Positions 7,245 through 13,780 of a DNA stretch of 17,124 nt are shown here, piece after piece. The position numbers and the translations under genes were made by a program. This DNA is from Treponema sp. UBA3819 (GTDB taxonomy: Bacteria; Spirochaetota; Spirochaetia; Treponematales; Treponemataceae): positions 1 to 17,124 of the forward strand of contig DFDV01000080.1 of the NCBI GenBank assembly GCA_002369025.1, in the 5' to 3' direction. Positions within the stretch are counted from its first letter, which is position 1; each line of letters starts with the position of its first letter. The notes below the pieces were generated by a model, which worked only from the letters and a program-made list of their open reading frames with translations, was not told where the DNA came from and made no database searches.

Positions 7245-8009
7245 ATGAAAAACACACAGAAAAGAGAACTGGCCGTATGCGGTCTGGAAGCGGTAAAAGC
7301 CCTCGCAAAAGTACATGGCGACAAAATCCGCCGGCTTTATTTTACAAAAGACCGCAAATTTGAATTTGGAGACATCTGCAAACAGATGGCAGGCCGTAAA
7401 GCACCTTACAATGTAGTAGAAAATGAAGATCTGGAAAAACTCTGCGGCAGTGTCCACCACCAGGGTGTAGTTGCAATGATAGAGCAGCCACGGGTCATCA
7501 CCCTCAACACAGACATCACCGATGACTGGCTGCACCGCAAGGAAGGCGCCATACTCCTTGACCGCGTTGGTAATGCTAATAACCTGGGGGCTATTGTACG
7601 CAGCGCCGCCTTCTTTGGCTTTAAAAACATCATCATCCCCATAGATGAAGCGCAGACCAGTATCACCACAAGTTCCTACCGTGTTGCCCAAGGTGGCATG
7701 GAATATGTAAACATCTATTGTGTTCATTCCATTACACGCCTGCTGCAGGCCATGCAGGGCAAAATGGTTCGTTTTGGTACCGATGTTACGGCGACCGAGC
7801 CCGTCTCTTCCATTCCTGCGCTAAAAAAAGAAAAACCCGCGCTCATCGTCCTTGGCAACGAAGAACACGGGATTTCCAGAGAGGTTAAACAAAACTGTGA
7901 CTACCTGGTGACTATTCCATTTGGCCAATCCAGTGACGGACAGCAATTGGAAAGCCTTAACGTAGCACAGGCCTCTGCAATCATTTTGTATGAATGCAGG
8001 GCACGCTAG
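7245..8009 (+). CDS. SpoU/TrmH-family RNA 2'-O-ribose methyltransferase
   Basis: 254 aa. SPOUT enzymes with a deep trefoil knot methylate the ribose 2'-OH of rRNA or tRNA using SAM. The N-terminal 90 residues form a substrate-binding domain ending in GSVHHQGVVA (68-77), as in RlmB-type enzymes. The catalytic domain has motif 1 (LLDRVGNANNLGAIVRSA, 104-121, with conserved Asn112 and Arg119), motif 2 (VLGNEEHGIS, 202-211) and motif 3 (ESLNVAQASAIILYE, 236-250). Between motifs 2 and 3 the loop IPFGQSSDGQQ is longer than the common IP-x-G-x-ESLNV form. It starts 2 nt after the trkH stop with GGAAGAAA upstream, so it is the fourth gene of the operon. A 23S rRNA target is plausible but not shown. 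The link to potassium uptake may be only positional. Confidence 0.9.
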   Translation: MKNTQKRELAVCGLEAVKALAKVHGDKIRRLYFTKDRKFEFGDICKQMAGRKAPYNVVENEDLEKLCGSVHHQGVVAMIEQPRVITLNTDITDDWLHRKEGAILLDRVGNANNLGAIVRSAAFFGFKNIIIPIDEAQTSITTSSYRVAQGGMEYVNIYCVHSITRLLQAMQGKMVRFGTDVTATEPVSSIPALKKEKPALIVLGNEEHGISREVKQNCDYLVTIPFGQSSDGQQLESLNVAQASAIILYECRAR

Positions 8010-8022
8010 GCACAGTTATTTG

Positions 8023-8952
8023 TTACGAAAAGAGTGGTGTTGAAAGATAGCGGTCACCAGTGTCGGGCAAAAGCACAACAATTGTCTTGCCTTCAAACTC
8101 AGGACGCTTTGCTACCTGAATTGCAGCCCACAAAGCCGCGCCAGATGAAATACCCACAAGGAAGCCTTCTGTGCGGGCCAGTTCCTTACCCGTTGCAAAA
8201 GCGTCATCATTTTCTACCGTGATGATTTCATCCAGAATTTTTGTATTTGTCGTTTCCGGAACAAAGCCGGCACCAATTCCCTGAATTTTGTGAGGTCCTG
8301 CAACTCCCTTAGAAAGTACCGGTGAGCCTGCGGGTTCAACAGCAAAAAGCTTTACATCTGCTTTCTTTGACTTAAGGAATTTTCCTGTTCCGCTGATAGT
8401 ACCGCCCGTTCCGACACCTGCGACAAAGGCATCTACATTTCCGTCAGTGTCTTCCCAGATTTCTGGTCCGGTTGTTTCTTCATGAGTCTTGGGATTTACC
8501 AGGTTTGTAAACTGTCCGGGAATAAAGCTGGAAGGTGTTGCATGGGCCAGTTCTTCTGCCTTTTCAATTGCACCCTTCATGCCTTTTGTTCCGTCTGTAA
8601 GTACCAGTTCTGCACCATAAGCTTTAAGCAGATTACGGCGTTCTACAGACATAGTTTCCGGCATAGTCAGAATGATTTTAAGTCCGTAGCTGGCTGCAAC
8701 TGATGCAAGACCAATTCCAGTATTACCACTGGTCGGTTCAATAATGACAGAATCTTTTGTAATTTTGCCGGCCTTGATTGCGTCATCAATCATTGCCTTA
8801 GCAATTCTGTCTTTAACACTTCCAGCGGGATTAAAGTATTCAAGTTTGGCAACAAGTTTTGCCTTCAAGCCAAGTTTTTCTTCCAGATTCTTCAGCTCCA
8901 GCAAGGGAGTGTGTCCAATCAAATCAGTAATCTTACTTGCAATTTTTGCCAT
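8023..8952 (-). CDS. cysK: cysteine synthase (O-acetylserine sulfhydrylase)
   Basis: 309 aa, typical length. A cytoplasmic PLP enzyme that converts O-acetylserine plus sulfide to cysteine and acetate. The PLP lysine is Lys47 in PAGSVKDRI. The substrate loop PTSGNTGIGLA is at 73-83. The phosphate-binding GVGTGGTISGTGK is near 179-191, followed by EPAGSPVLS and KIQGIGAGFVP. These are strong OASS-A signatures and argue against cystathionine beta-synthase, which has extra domains. Strong ribosome site AAGGAGA (8958-8964) just upstream of ATG. It has its own promoter and lies directly downstream of an Rrf2-family regulator on the same strand. Its 3' end faces the RNA methyltransferase gene with a 13-nt gap and no clear terminator between them. 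Confidence 0.95.
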   Translation of the reverse strand: MAKIASKITDLIGHTPLLELKNLEEKLGLKAKLVAKLEYFNPAGSVKDRIAKAMIDDAIKAGKITKDSVIIEPTSGNTGIGLASVAASYGLKIILTMPETMSVERRNLLKAYGAELVLTDGTKGMKGAIEKAEELAHATPSSFIPGQFTNLVNPKTHEETTGPEIWEDTDGNVDAFVAGVGTGGTISGTGKFLKSKKADVKLFAVEPAGSPVLSKGVAGPHKIQGIGAGFVPETTNTKILDEIITVENDDAFATGKELARTEGFLVGISSGAALWAAIQVAKRPEFEGKTIVVLLPDTGDRYLSTPLFS

Positions 8953-8990
8953 AGTAATCTCCTTATAAAATATTTGCGTTAGCAGTTTTC

Positions 8991-9007
8991 TATTTCCTAT
9001 CGGAATA
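8991..9007. promoter_or_regulatory. candidate Rrf2-family operator in the cysK leader
   Basis: On the minus strand it reads TATTCCGATAGGAAATA, an imperfect dyad (TATTCC / GGAAATA). It lies just after the predicted cysK transcription start. The part TAGGAAATA recurs at the same kind of place in the leader of the Rrf2 gene (9533-9541). Operator function is inferred. Confidence 0.45.
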
Positions 9008-9018
9008 GTATGTAATAT

Positions 9019-9047
9019 AATATACAGTTTTCCTCTTCTGTCGTCAA
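9019..9047 (-). promoter_or_regulatory. cysK promoter
   Basis: Reading leftward: TTGACG (9047-9042), 17 nt, TATATT (9024-9019). Predicted transcription start is near 9012, giving a leader of about 60 nt before the ATG at 8952. Confidence 0.7.
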
Positions 9048-9083
9048 CCTGTTTTATAAAAATTTTATTGATTTTACATGCTT

Positions 9084-9521
9084 TTAGATAACATAATTAA
9101 AACATTCTGCTGCCGTATTTTCGTCTGTCAAATCCTGAAGGGTAACATGAGAGAGGTAGTCGTTTATCGCTTTGTCCAGACCTTCCCAGAGTTTGAGCGT
9201 CTGACAGGTTTCTTTGCGCGGACACAAATTTTCCGGTGTTTCCAGACAACTTACGGGAGCCAGACTGCCTTCTGTAATGCGAAGAATTTCTGCAACACTG
9301 TATTCGGCAGGCTGTTTTGAAAGTTTATATCCGCCCTGAGGACCACGAACGCTCAGGAGCAGGCCAAATTTGCTGAGCAGGGATGTAATTTGCTCCAGAT
9401 ACTTAATGGAAATATCCTGACGTGCAGACACATCTTTCAGTGCTACATAAGAACCATTGTCATGCTGAGCCAAATCAATCATAAAACGAAGGGCATAGCG
9501 GCCGCGTGTTGAAATTTTCAT
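9084..9521 (-). CDS. Rrf2-family transcriptional regulator with three-cysteine cluster (IscR/CymR-like)
   Basis: 145 aa from ATG at 9521. The frame extends to 9587, but that would start upstream of the promoter, while 9521 has a good ribosome site (AAGGGG, 9528-9533) and begins with the canonical MKISTRGRYALRFMIDLA. The N-terminal winged helix includes the recognition segment ISIKYLEQI and the wing GPQGGYKL (61-66 plus Lys/Leu). After the dimerisation helix come Cys92, Cys100 and Cys106 followed by LW, the position where IscR-type proteins bind a [2Fe-2S] cluster; the spacing C-x7-C-x5-C is one form of this. The cysteine-metabolism repressor CymR generally lacks this trio. Located immediately upstream of cysK on the same strand, it likely controls cysK and itself in response to sulfur or Fe-S status (inference). 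Confidence 0.88.
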   Translation of the reverse strand: MKISTRGRYALRFMIDLAQHDNGSYVALKDVSARQDISIKYLEQITSLLSKFGLLLSVRGPQGGYKLSKQPAEYSVAEILRITEGSLAPVSCLETPENLCPRKETCQTLKLWEGLDKAINDYLSHVTLQDLTDENTAAECFNYVI

Positions 9522-9532
9522 ATAATTCCCCT

Positions 9533-9541
9533 TATTTCCTA
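9533..9541 (-). promoter_or_regulatory. TAGGAAATA box in the Rrf2 gene leader
   Basis: The same 9-mer as in the cysK leader (8991-8999), between the predicted transcription start (near 9546) and the ribosome site. Candidate autoregulatory half-site. Confidence 0.4.
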
Positions 9542-9552
9542 GTGTTCTACTA

Positions 9553-9581
9553 AGTATATATCGAAACCAAGAGAAAGTAAA
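9553..9581 (-). promoter_or_regulatory. promoter of the Rrf2 regulator gene
   Basis: Reading leftward: TTTACT (9581-9576), 17 nt, TATACT (9558-9553). Predicted start near 9546. No terminator is visible between the kdgK-like stop (9599) and this promoter, so read-through from the upstream operon is possible. Confidence 0.55.
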
Positions 9582-9598
9582 GGTCACATAGAAAAATA

Positions 9599-10624
9599 TT
9601 AGCGGTTCATCTCGCTCTGCTGTCCCTTATTCTGGTGGGAAGCAATCATCGCACTGATTTCGTTATAGTCTGATATCAGCAAATCGCCAAATACTGTATT
9701 CTTTGTGGCGCAGGTTGCATTACCAAATTCCATTGCCTTTTTGGGATCACCATATTTAAGCAGTCCGAAGAGAACACCTGCGCAGAATGCATCGCCACTA
9801 CCGATTCTGTCTACAACATCGATATTCTTGTAGGGTTCTTCGGTGTAGAAAGTGTCATTTTCATGGCTGTAAACCGTAGAGGTAAATGAATGGTTTTTGG
9901 GAGAAATAACCTCGCGCTCAGATGAAGCAATGTATTTGATGTTGGGGAAGTCCTTGCAGAATTCGCGGTGCATATCCTGTAAAGTACCAGTCTTCTGGAA
10001 CATGCGGCGACAGCTTTCCTCTGAGATAAAGAGAACATCTACATAAGGCAGGACTTTTTTAATAGTCTCGCGGGCAGTATTTTCATCCCAAAGGGTTGCG
10101 CGGTAGTTTACATCAAATGCAATCTTTGCGCCATTTTCCTTAAAGCGCTTAATCATCTCAATAGCGATGTTGCGCAGATTTTCTGAAACAGCCAGTGTAA
10201 TGCCGGAAGTATAGAACATTCTTGTAGAAGAATAGACGCTTTCCGGAACATCTTCCAGTTTCATCTTCCAGATAGATGAGTGGCGGCGGTCATAGACAAC
10301 TTTTGGTTTACGCGGATAGGCACCATTTTCATAGAAATAAATACCCAGACGGGCATCAGGATTGTCATCAAAAATAATAAAATCATCGCTTACGCCACTA
10401 AAACGAATGCGGTTCTTTACAAAGAAACCGATATCGTTGTGAGGCAGCTGTGTGATGACACCAGTACGCAGACCAAGCAGGGATACACCAGAAGCAACAT
10501 TCAGTTCTGCACCGCCTGCATGCTTTTCAAATGAATCACAGCGACCGATACGCTGATTTGTTGGCGGCGACAGGCGCAGCATTATTTCTCCAAACGTAAT
10601 CAAGTCAAAATCTTTATCTGCCAT
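9599..10624 (-). CDS. PfkB-family sugar kinase, probable 2-dehydro-3-deoxygluconokinase
   Basis: 341 aa from ATG at 10624. The frame continues to a TTG at 10645, but that would place the strong ribosome site AGGAGG (10633-10638, 8 nt before the ATG) inside the gene. Ribokinase-like fold: start FDLITFGEIMLRLSPP, substrate motif HAGGAELNVASG (35-46), DVNYRATLW (171-179), which closely matches the DLNYRPxLW of KDG kinases, and catalytic GSGDAF (275-280, Asp278 as base) with the anion hole. KDG kinase phosphorylates 2-keto-3-deoxygluconate at O6 in pectin and hexuronate catabolism, which fits the pectinesterase in this window. Fructokinase or another PfkB activity is the alternative. It is last in the minus-strand operon, 23 nt after the YaaT-like gene. 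Confidence 0.75.
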   Translation of the reverse strand: MADKDFDLITFGEIMLRLSPPTNQRIGRCDSFEKHAGGAELNVASGVSLLGLRTGVITQLPHNDIGFFVKNRIRFSGVSDDFIIFDDNPDARLGIYFYENGAYPRKPKVVYDRRHSSIWKMKLEDVPESVYSSTRMFYTSGITLAVSENLRNIAIEMIKRFKENGAKIAFDVNYRATLWDENTARETIKKVLPYVDVLFISEESCRRMFQKTGTLQDMHREFCKDFPNIKYIASSEREVISPKNHSFTSTVYSHENDTFYTEEPYKNIDVVDRIGSGDAFCAGVLFGLLKYGDPKKAMEFGNATCATKNTVFGDLLISDYNEISAMIASHQNKGQQSEMNR

Positions 10625-10647
10625 AGTGTCATCCTCCTGTGACAACC

Positions 10648-11571
10648 TTAGTTAATTTTCCAGCGGCCGCCGCTTCGCTCAAAGCGTGATGCCGGAATTT
10701 CAAGAAGTCGTCCGTCTTCACCCAGCATTTTTATCATCTGAGTAAGCGGATTTACATCTGTAATGCGGAAATTTGTTTCATCGTAGAAAAGGCGCAGGCC
10801 TTCGTTGGGCAGTTTTTTGCGGGCTTCTGCATACCATTTGTATTCATAACTCAGGCAGCACAAAAGCCGGCCGCACTGACCGCTGATTTTCATGGAATTA
10901 AGGGAAAGGTTCTGCTCCTTTGCCATCTTTATGGAAACCGGTGGCAGTTTGTCGCTGACTGAATGGCAGCAATAAGGTCTGCCGCACACGCCAAGTCCGC
11001 CGGTAATTCTGCTTTCATCCCGCACACCAATCTGACGCAATTCAATGCGCATCTTAAAAATACTTACCAGATCCTTAACCAGTTCGCGGAAGTCTACGCG
11101 GTTGTCGCTGGAAAAGAAAAACAAGGCTTTCTGTTCTTCCAGCAAAAAGTGTACGGCAACCAGCTTCATATCCAGTTTGTGGGCGGCAACTTTTTCCTTA
11201 AAGGTTTTGAATGCGTCTGCTTCTTTGTCTGCAAGTTCACGGAATTTTTTGAGGTCGTCTTCGTCCGCTTTGCGGTCAATGGTTACAATGTCTGCCTGTT
11301 TAATGCCTACAGGATGCTCTGCCTTTCCCAGAACCAGTGCCAGATCTTTACCGTAGCGGGTGGGAATGATAACATAATCGCCATTTTTCAGCGGTGGAAA
11401 TCCTTTGGGAACGCCAGCATATACGCCTTCAGAAGAATATTCCAAACGAGTACGATATAATGGCTTGGGATAGGTAAAATCAACATCCTCTACATAGGAG
11501 GTATCGCTGTCTTCAAGACCTTCGAGATTGTCGTCTTCGTCTTCTATATCTTTTTCAAAAATATCGCTCAC
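10648..11571 (-). CDS. PSP1 domain protein, YaaT/RicT-like
   Basis: 307 aa, GTG start at 11571 with ribosome site AGGAAG (11576-11581). In Bacillus subtilis the homologue RicT (YaaT) forms the Ric complex with RicA and RicF, carries Fe-S clusters and helps RNase Y mature mRNAs; it also affects sporulation and competence. The signature region is nearly textbook: Cys196, Cys201 and Cys202 in VCGRPYCC, then PVSIKMAKEQNLSLN, then Cys233, Cys238 and Cys239 in QCGRLLCC. All six cysteines are visible and could ligate iron-sulfur clusters. An acidic N-terminal extension of about 32 residues precedes the domain. RicA and RicF partners are not in the window. It sits 30 nt downstream of a YaaR-like gene; yaaR and yaaT are also neighbours in Bacillus (with holB between). 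Function in this organism is inferred. Confidence 0.88.
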   Translation of the reverse strand: MSDIFEKDIEDEDDNLEGLEDSDTSYVEDVDFTYPKPLYRTRLEYSSEGVYAGVPKGFPPLKNGDYVIIPTRYGKDLALVLGKAEHPVGIKQADIVTIDRKADEDDLKKFRELADKEADAFKTFKEKVAAHKLDMKLVAVHFLLEEQKALFFFSSDNRVDFRELVKDLVSIFKMRIELRQIGVRDESRITGGLGVCGRPYCCHSVSDKLPPVSIKMAKEQNLSLNSMKISGQCGRLLCCLSYEYKWYAEARKKLPNEGLRLFYDETNFRITDVNPLTQMIKMLGEDGRLLEIPASRFERSGGRWKIN

Positions 11572-11601
11572 ACTGCTTCCTACTATTTTTTTATTTTAAC
11601 T

Positions 11602-12153
11602 CTAAACGGCTATTAAGTCTATAATAAGTCCGTTGATTTCTTCAACCCTTGCCAAAAGCTTCAGATTTCCTTTTTGCAGGTACATCATTTCTGATGCCAG
11701 TTTATTCAGCTTTTCGTCAATGATTTTTACCTGCACGCGGGGATCCATTTTTCTGCCCTTGCGGTTAAATCCACGCCGCTGATACTTTTCTACCTCAAAG
11801 GCATTTTTTACCACAAACTGCATGAACTGCTTTACTTTCTGACGGTATTTTTCCATTGAAGCCAAATCCTGCCGCTGCTTAAGTTCGTCGCCTGCCATTT
11901 CCACGGCATCCTTAAGGAAAACAATGGCTTCTTCCATTTCCATGCCGGCAATTTCCAGCGGCAGTCCTTCCTGAACCAGACTGGCTTCTTCACTGGATTT
12001 TGTCAGGGCAGACAGAAATGGCGGCGGGGCTGCTTTACCCACCTGATCCTGTTTTTTTGTTTTTTCCTGTTGATTTCTTGCAGCCTGCTGAGATGCCGCC
12101 TGGGCTGCCGCGAGATACATTGCCTGAGAGCCGACGGAATCAATCGAGGGCAT
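11602..12153 (-). CDS. YaaR family protein (DUF327)
   Basis: 183 aa. The start ATG (12153-12151) overlaps the bactofilin stop as TGATG, which indicates translational coupling; a TTG one codon upstream is less likely. The protein is rich in helix and charge. The N-terminal 45 residues are Ala/Gln/Lys-rich and probably disordered. The helical YaaR core follows (EMEEAIVFLKDAVEMAGDEL, about 72-91, then KYRQKVKQFMQFVV, YQRRGFNRKGRK and a C-terminal coiled coil ending NGLIIDLIAV). No signal peptide or membrane segment. The family function is unknown. Its recurrent neighbourhood with YaaT supports the assignment, and here it lies between bactofilin and YaaT. Confidence 0.8.
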   Translation of the reverse strand: MPSIDSVGSQAMYLAAAQAASQQAARNQQEKTKKQDQVGKAAPPPFLSALTKSSEEASLVQEGLPLEIAGMEMEEAIVFLKDAVEMAGDELKQRQDLASMEKYRQKVKQFMQFVVKNAFEVEKYQRRGFNRKGRKMDPRVQVKIIDEKLNKLASEMMYLQKGNLKLLARVEEINGLIIDLIAV

Positions 12154-12554
12154 CAAACAACCTTGCTGCGAATAGATCGCTGGTCATTATATTTTTCTAC
12201 AGACTGATTGAATGCGTCTTCGTCTTTTACAGAAATGCAGTGACCATGCAGAATAACATCATCTTCTACCTGAAGGCGCTTTGTAGTCACATCGCCAATG
12301 ACTGCAGATGTGGAAAGTAATGTAATGCTTTTGGGGGCAACAATGTCGCCTATGACAACGCCTTCAATAACCGCAGATGAAGCAACGATGTTTCCATGAA
12401 TGCGGGATGCTTCGCCCACGTGAATGTTGCTGTTTGTTTCCAGATTGCCGTCTACATCGCCATCAACACGCAATCGTCCGTTCACCCGGATGTCTCCGGA
12501 AATTGAAGAACCTGCGCCTATTACTGTGTTGATTGAAATATTGTCGATGGCCAT
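12153..12554 (-). CDS. bactofilin (polymer-forming cytoskeletal protein)
   Basis: 133 aa, typical for this family. Bactofilins self-assemble without nucleotide into filaments that organise cell-wall enzymes and cell shape. The core (about 10-110) is a short right-handed beta-helix of repeating hydrophobic/Gly turns: ISGDIRVNGRLRVDGDVDGNL, SRIHGNIVASSAVIEGVVIGDIV and TLLSTSAVIGDVTTKRL. Flanking tails are short and polar. Unlike membrane-associated bactofilins, the N-terminus (MAIDNISINTVIG) is not strongly hydrophobic. It begins 1 nt after the stop of an M23 peptidase gene and its own stop overlaps the next start. Bactofilin and M23 peptidase pairs are known to act together in shape determination, so a role in helical cell morphology is a reasonable inference. 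Confidence 0.9.
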   Translation of the reverse strand: MAIDNISINTVIGAGSSISGDIRVNGRLRVDGDVDGNLETNSNIHVGEASRIHGNIVASSAVIEGVVIGDIVAPKSITLLSTSAVIGDVTTKRLQVEDDVILHGHCISVKDEDAFNQSVEKYNDQRSIRSKVV

Positions 12555-12555
12555 A

Positions 12556-13581
12556 TTATTTTGTTGTCAGTTTTACATTGACGTATTTTGCAGGATCTAC
12601 AACATCAGAACCAATGTGCACTTCATAGTGCAGGTGCGGACCTGTTGTAATTCCTGTATTGCCGATATAGCCGATAATTTGTCTCTGTGTAACAAACTGA
12701 CCTTTCTGTACGTTTGAGCGTGACATGTGGCAGTAGCGGGTATAAATACCATGCTTATGTTTGATGATTACATAGTTACCAAAACTCATGTCATAACCAA
12801 CGGTAACTACCTGTCCGTTTGCAGTTGCAATAACCGGGTCACCGCTACGCCATGTAGAAAAGTCCAGTCCTTTGTGAATATACCACTGTCCCGTAATGGG
12901 GTGTACGTTCTGACCAAACTGCATGGAAATGTGTCCGATGCCGCCTTTAATGGGCCAGATGTTGGGAATGTCAGCAAAAAGGTTTTCCTGGCTTTCCAGC
13001 ATTTTACCGATTTCTTCAATAGGCTGAACGGCACTTTCCAGATAAGAATTGAGCAGGCGGATGTCATTTGCTTCGCGTGTTGAACCCGTTACCTGTTCCT
13101 GTGTGTCAAAGAGTGAGGAAAGGTCTGAGTCACCCATAGAAGCGCGTGAAACAGAAGCCGTCTGATTGATACCGATTAAAGACAGAGCCTGTGAAAGTGA
13201 AGACTGAAAGCGCTTTGCCGTCTGAAGCAGATTATTGTTTTCGTCTCTGAGCTCATCCAGGCTTGCAAGAGTCTGGCGGTTTTCGCTCATCAGTCTGCTG
13301 ATTTCTGCTCCTGAACCTGCAGCCTGGCGGTTAAAATATACAAATGATGACACAATGCCGACAACAAGTGCTGCCGTACATGCAAGTGCAAATACATTGG
13401 TCTGGAAATTAACAACTTTGCCTTTTGCGTGAGGAACAATCATAATTGTGAGCTTGCTGTCACAAAGCTTGAAAAATTTTGAAAAAAGCGTTCCGGTAGC
13501 ACCAAAAAAACGGCGCATTGCACTTAAAAAAGAAGAAACCGCGTTTTTCTCCAGCCTTTTGTAATGACGCGTTCTAGCCAT
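12556..13581 (-). CDS. membrane-anchored M23 family peptidase (cell-wall endopeptidase)
   Basis: 341 aa. A basic N-terminal cytoplasmic segment (1-60) precedes a single membrane helix at about 62-84, then a periplasmic coiled coil (about 90-135), a linker, and a C-terminal LytM/M23 domain (about 212-335). Zinc ligands and catalytic residues are in place: His236 and Asp240 in HKGLD, His285 in YCHMS, and His316/His318 in PHLHYEV. The enzyme should cut peptide cross-links in peptidoglycan. GGGGAA upstream of the ATG gives the ribosome site. It is first in the operon and immediately precedes bactofilin, the arrangement known for shape-controlling LmdC-like peptidases. The cytoplasmic tail may contact bactofilin (inference). 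The active site is complete, unlike degenerate EnvC/NlpD types. Confidence 0.9.
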   Translation of the reverse strand: MARTRHYKRLEKNAVSSFLSAMRRFFGATGTLFSKFFKLCDSKLTIMIVPHAKGKVVNFQTNVFALACTAALVVGIVSSFVYFNRQAAGSGAEISRLMSENRQTLASLDELRDENNNLLQTAKRFQSSLSQALSLIGINQTASVSRASMGDSDLSSLFDTQEQVTGSTREANDIRLLNSYLESAVQPIEEIGKMLESQENLFADIPNIWPIKGGIGHISMQFGQNVHPITGQWYIHKGLDFSTWRSGDPVIATANGQVVTVGYDMSFGNYVIIKHKHGIYTRYCHMSRSNVQKGQFVTQRQIIGYIGNTGITTGPHLHYEVHIGSDVVDPAKYVNVKLTTK

Positions 13582-13606
13582 TCAGTTCCCCACAAACGTA
13601 TAGACT

Positions 13607-13635
13607 ATTATCCCTAGAATAATATACGGATTCAA
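13607..13635 (-). promoter_or_regulatory. promoter of the M23-bactofilin operon
   Basis: Reading leftward: TTGAAT (13635-13630), 17 nt, GATAAT (13612-13607). It would drive the five-gene minus-strand operon starting at 13581. Confidence 0.5.
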
Positions 13636-13641
13636 TTCTAG
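13614..13641. repeat. inverted repeat over the M23 promoter
   Basis: CTAGAAT (13614-13620) and ATTCTAG (13635-13641) are exact complements separated by 14 nt. One arm lies in the promoter spacer and the other overlaps the -35 box. This geometry suits a dimeric repressor; no regulator is identified. Confidence 0.45.
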
Positions 13642-13681
13642 CATATTATACTATTCTATGTCAAATTCCCCTAAACAAAAT

Positions 13682-13710
13682 TTGACAGATAGAATGACCT
13701 ATGGTATTAT
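13682..13710 (+). promoter_or_regulatory. tatD promoter
   Basis: TTGACA (13682-13687), 17 nt, TATTAT (13705-13710). A perfect -35 box. Predicted start near 13717, leaving a leader of about 64 nt. This rules out the upstream ATG at 13658 as the start of tatD. Confidence 0.8.
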
Positions 13711-13780
13711 CGGTGTAAACAACAAAAGTAATAAGTTGTTTGTGGCAAAATTTGCCAAATTCATTTCCAGGAAAAAGCCA

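Noticed and set aside
8953..9083. Riboswitch or T-box upstream of cysK
   Set aside because: The predicted leader is only about 60 nt and shows no T-box or S-box landmarks; an operator dyad explains it better.
9522..9587. Longer N-terminus for the Rrf2 regulator
   Set aside because: It would begin upstream of the -35 box. MKISTRGRYA at 9521 is the canonical family start, with AAGGGG upstream.
10625..10645. TTG start extending the sugar kinase by seven codons
   Set aside because: The strong ribosome site AGGAGG would be coding; the ATG at 10624 is correctly spaced from it.
13658..13780. Longer N-terminus for TatD (ATG at 13658)
   Set aside because: A near-consensus promoter (13682-13710) lies inside this stretch. 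The family begins at MQFFDTHAH, which has its own ribosome site.
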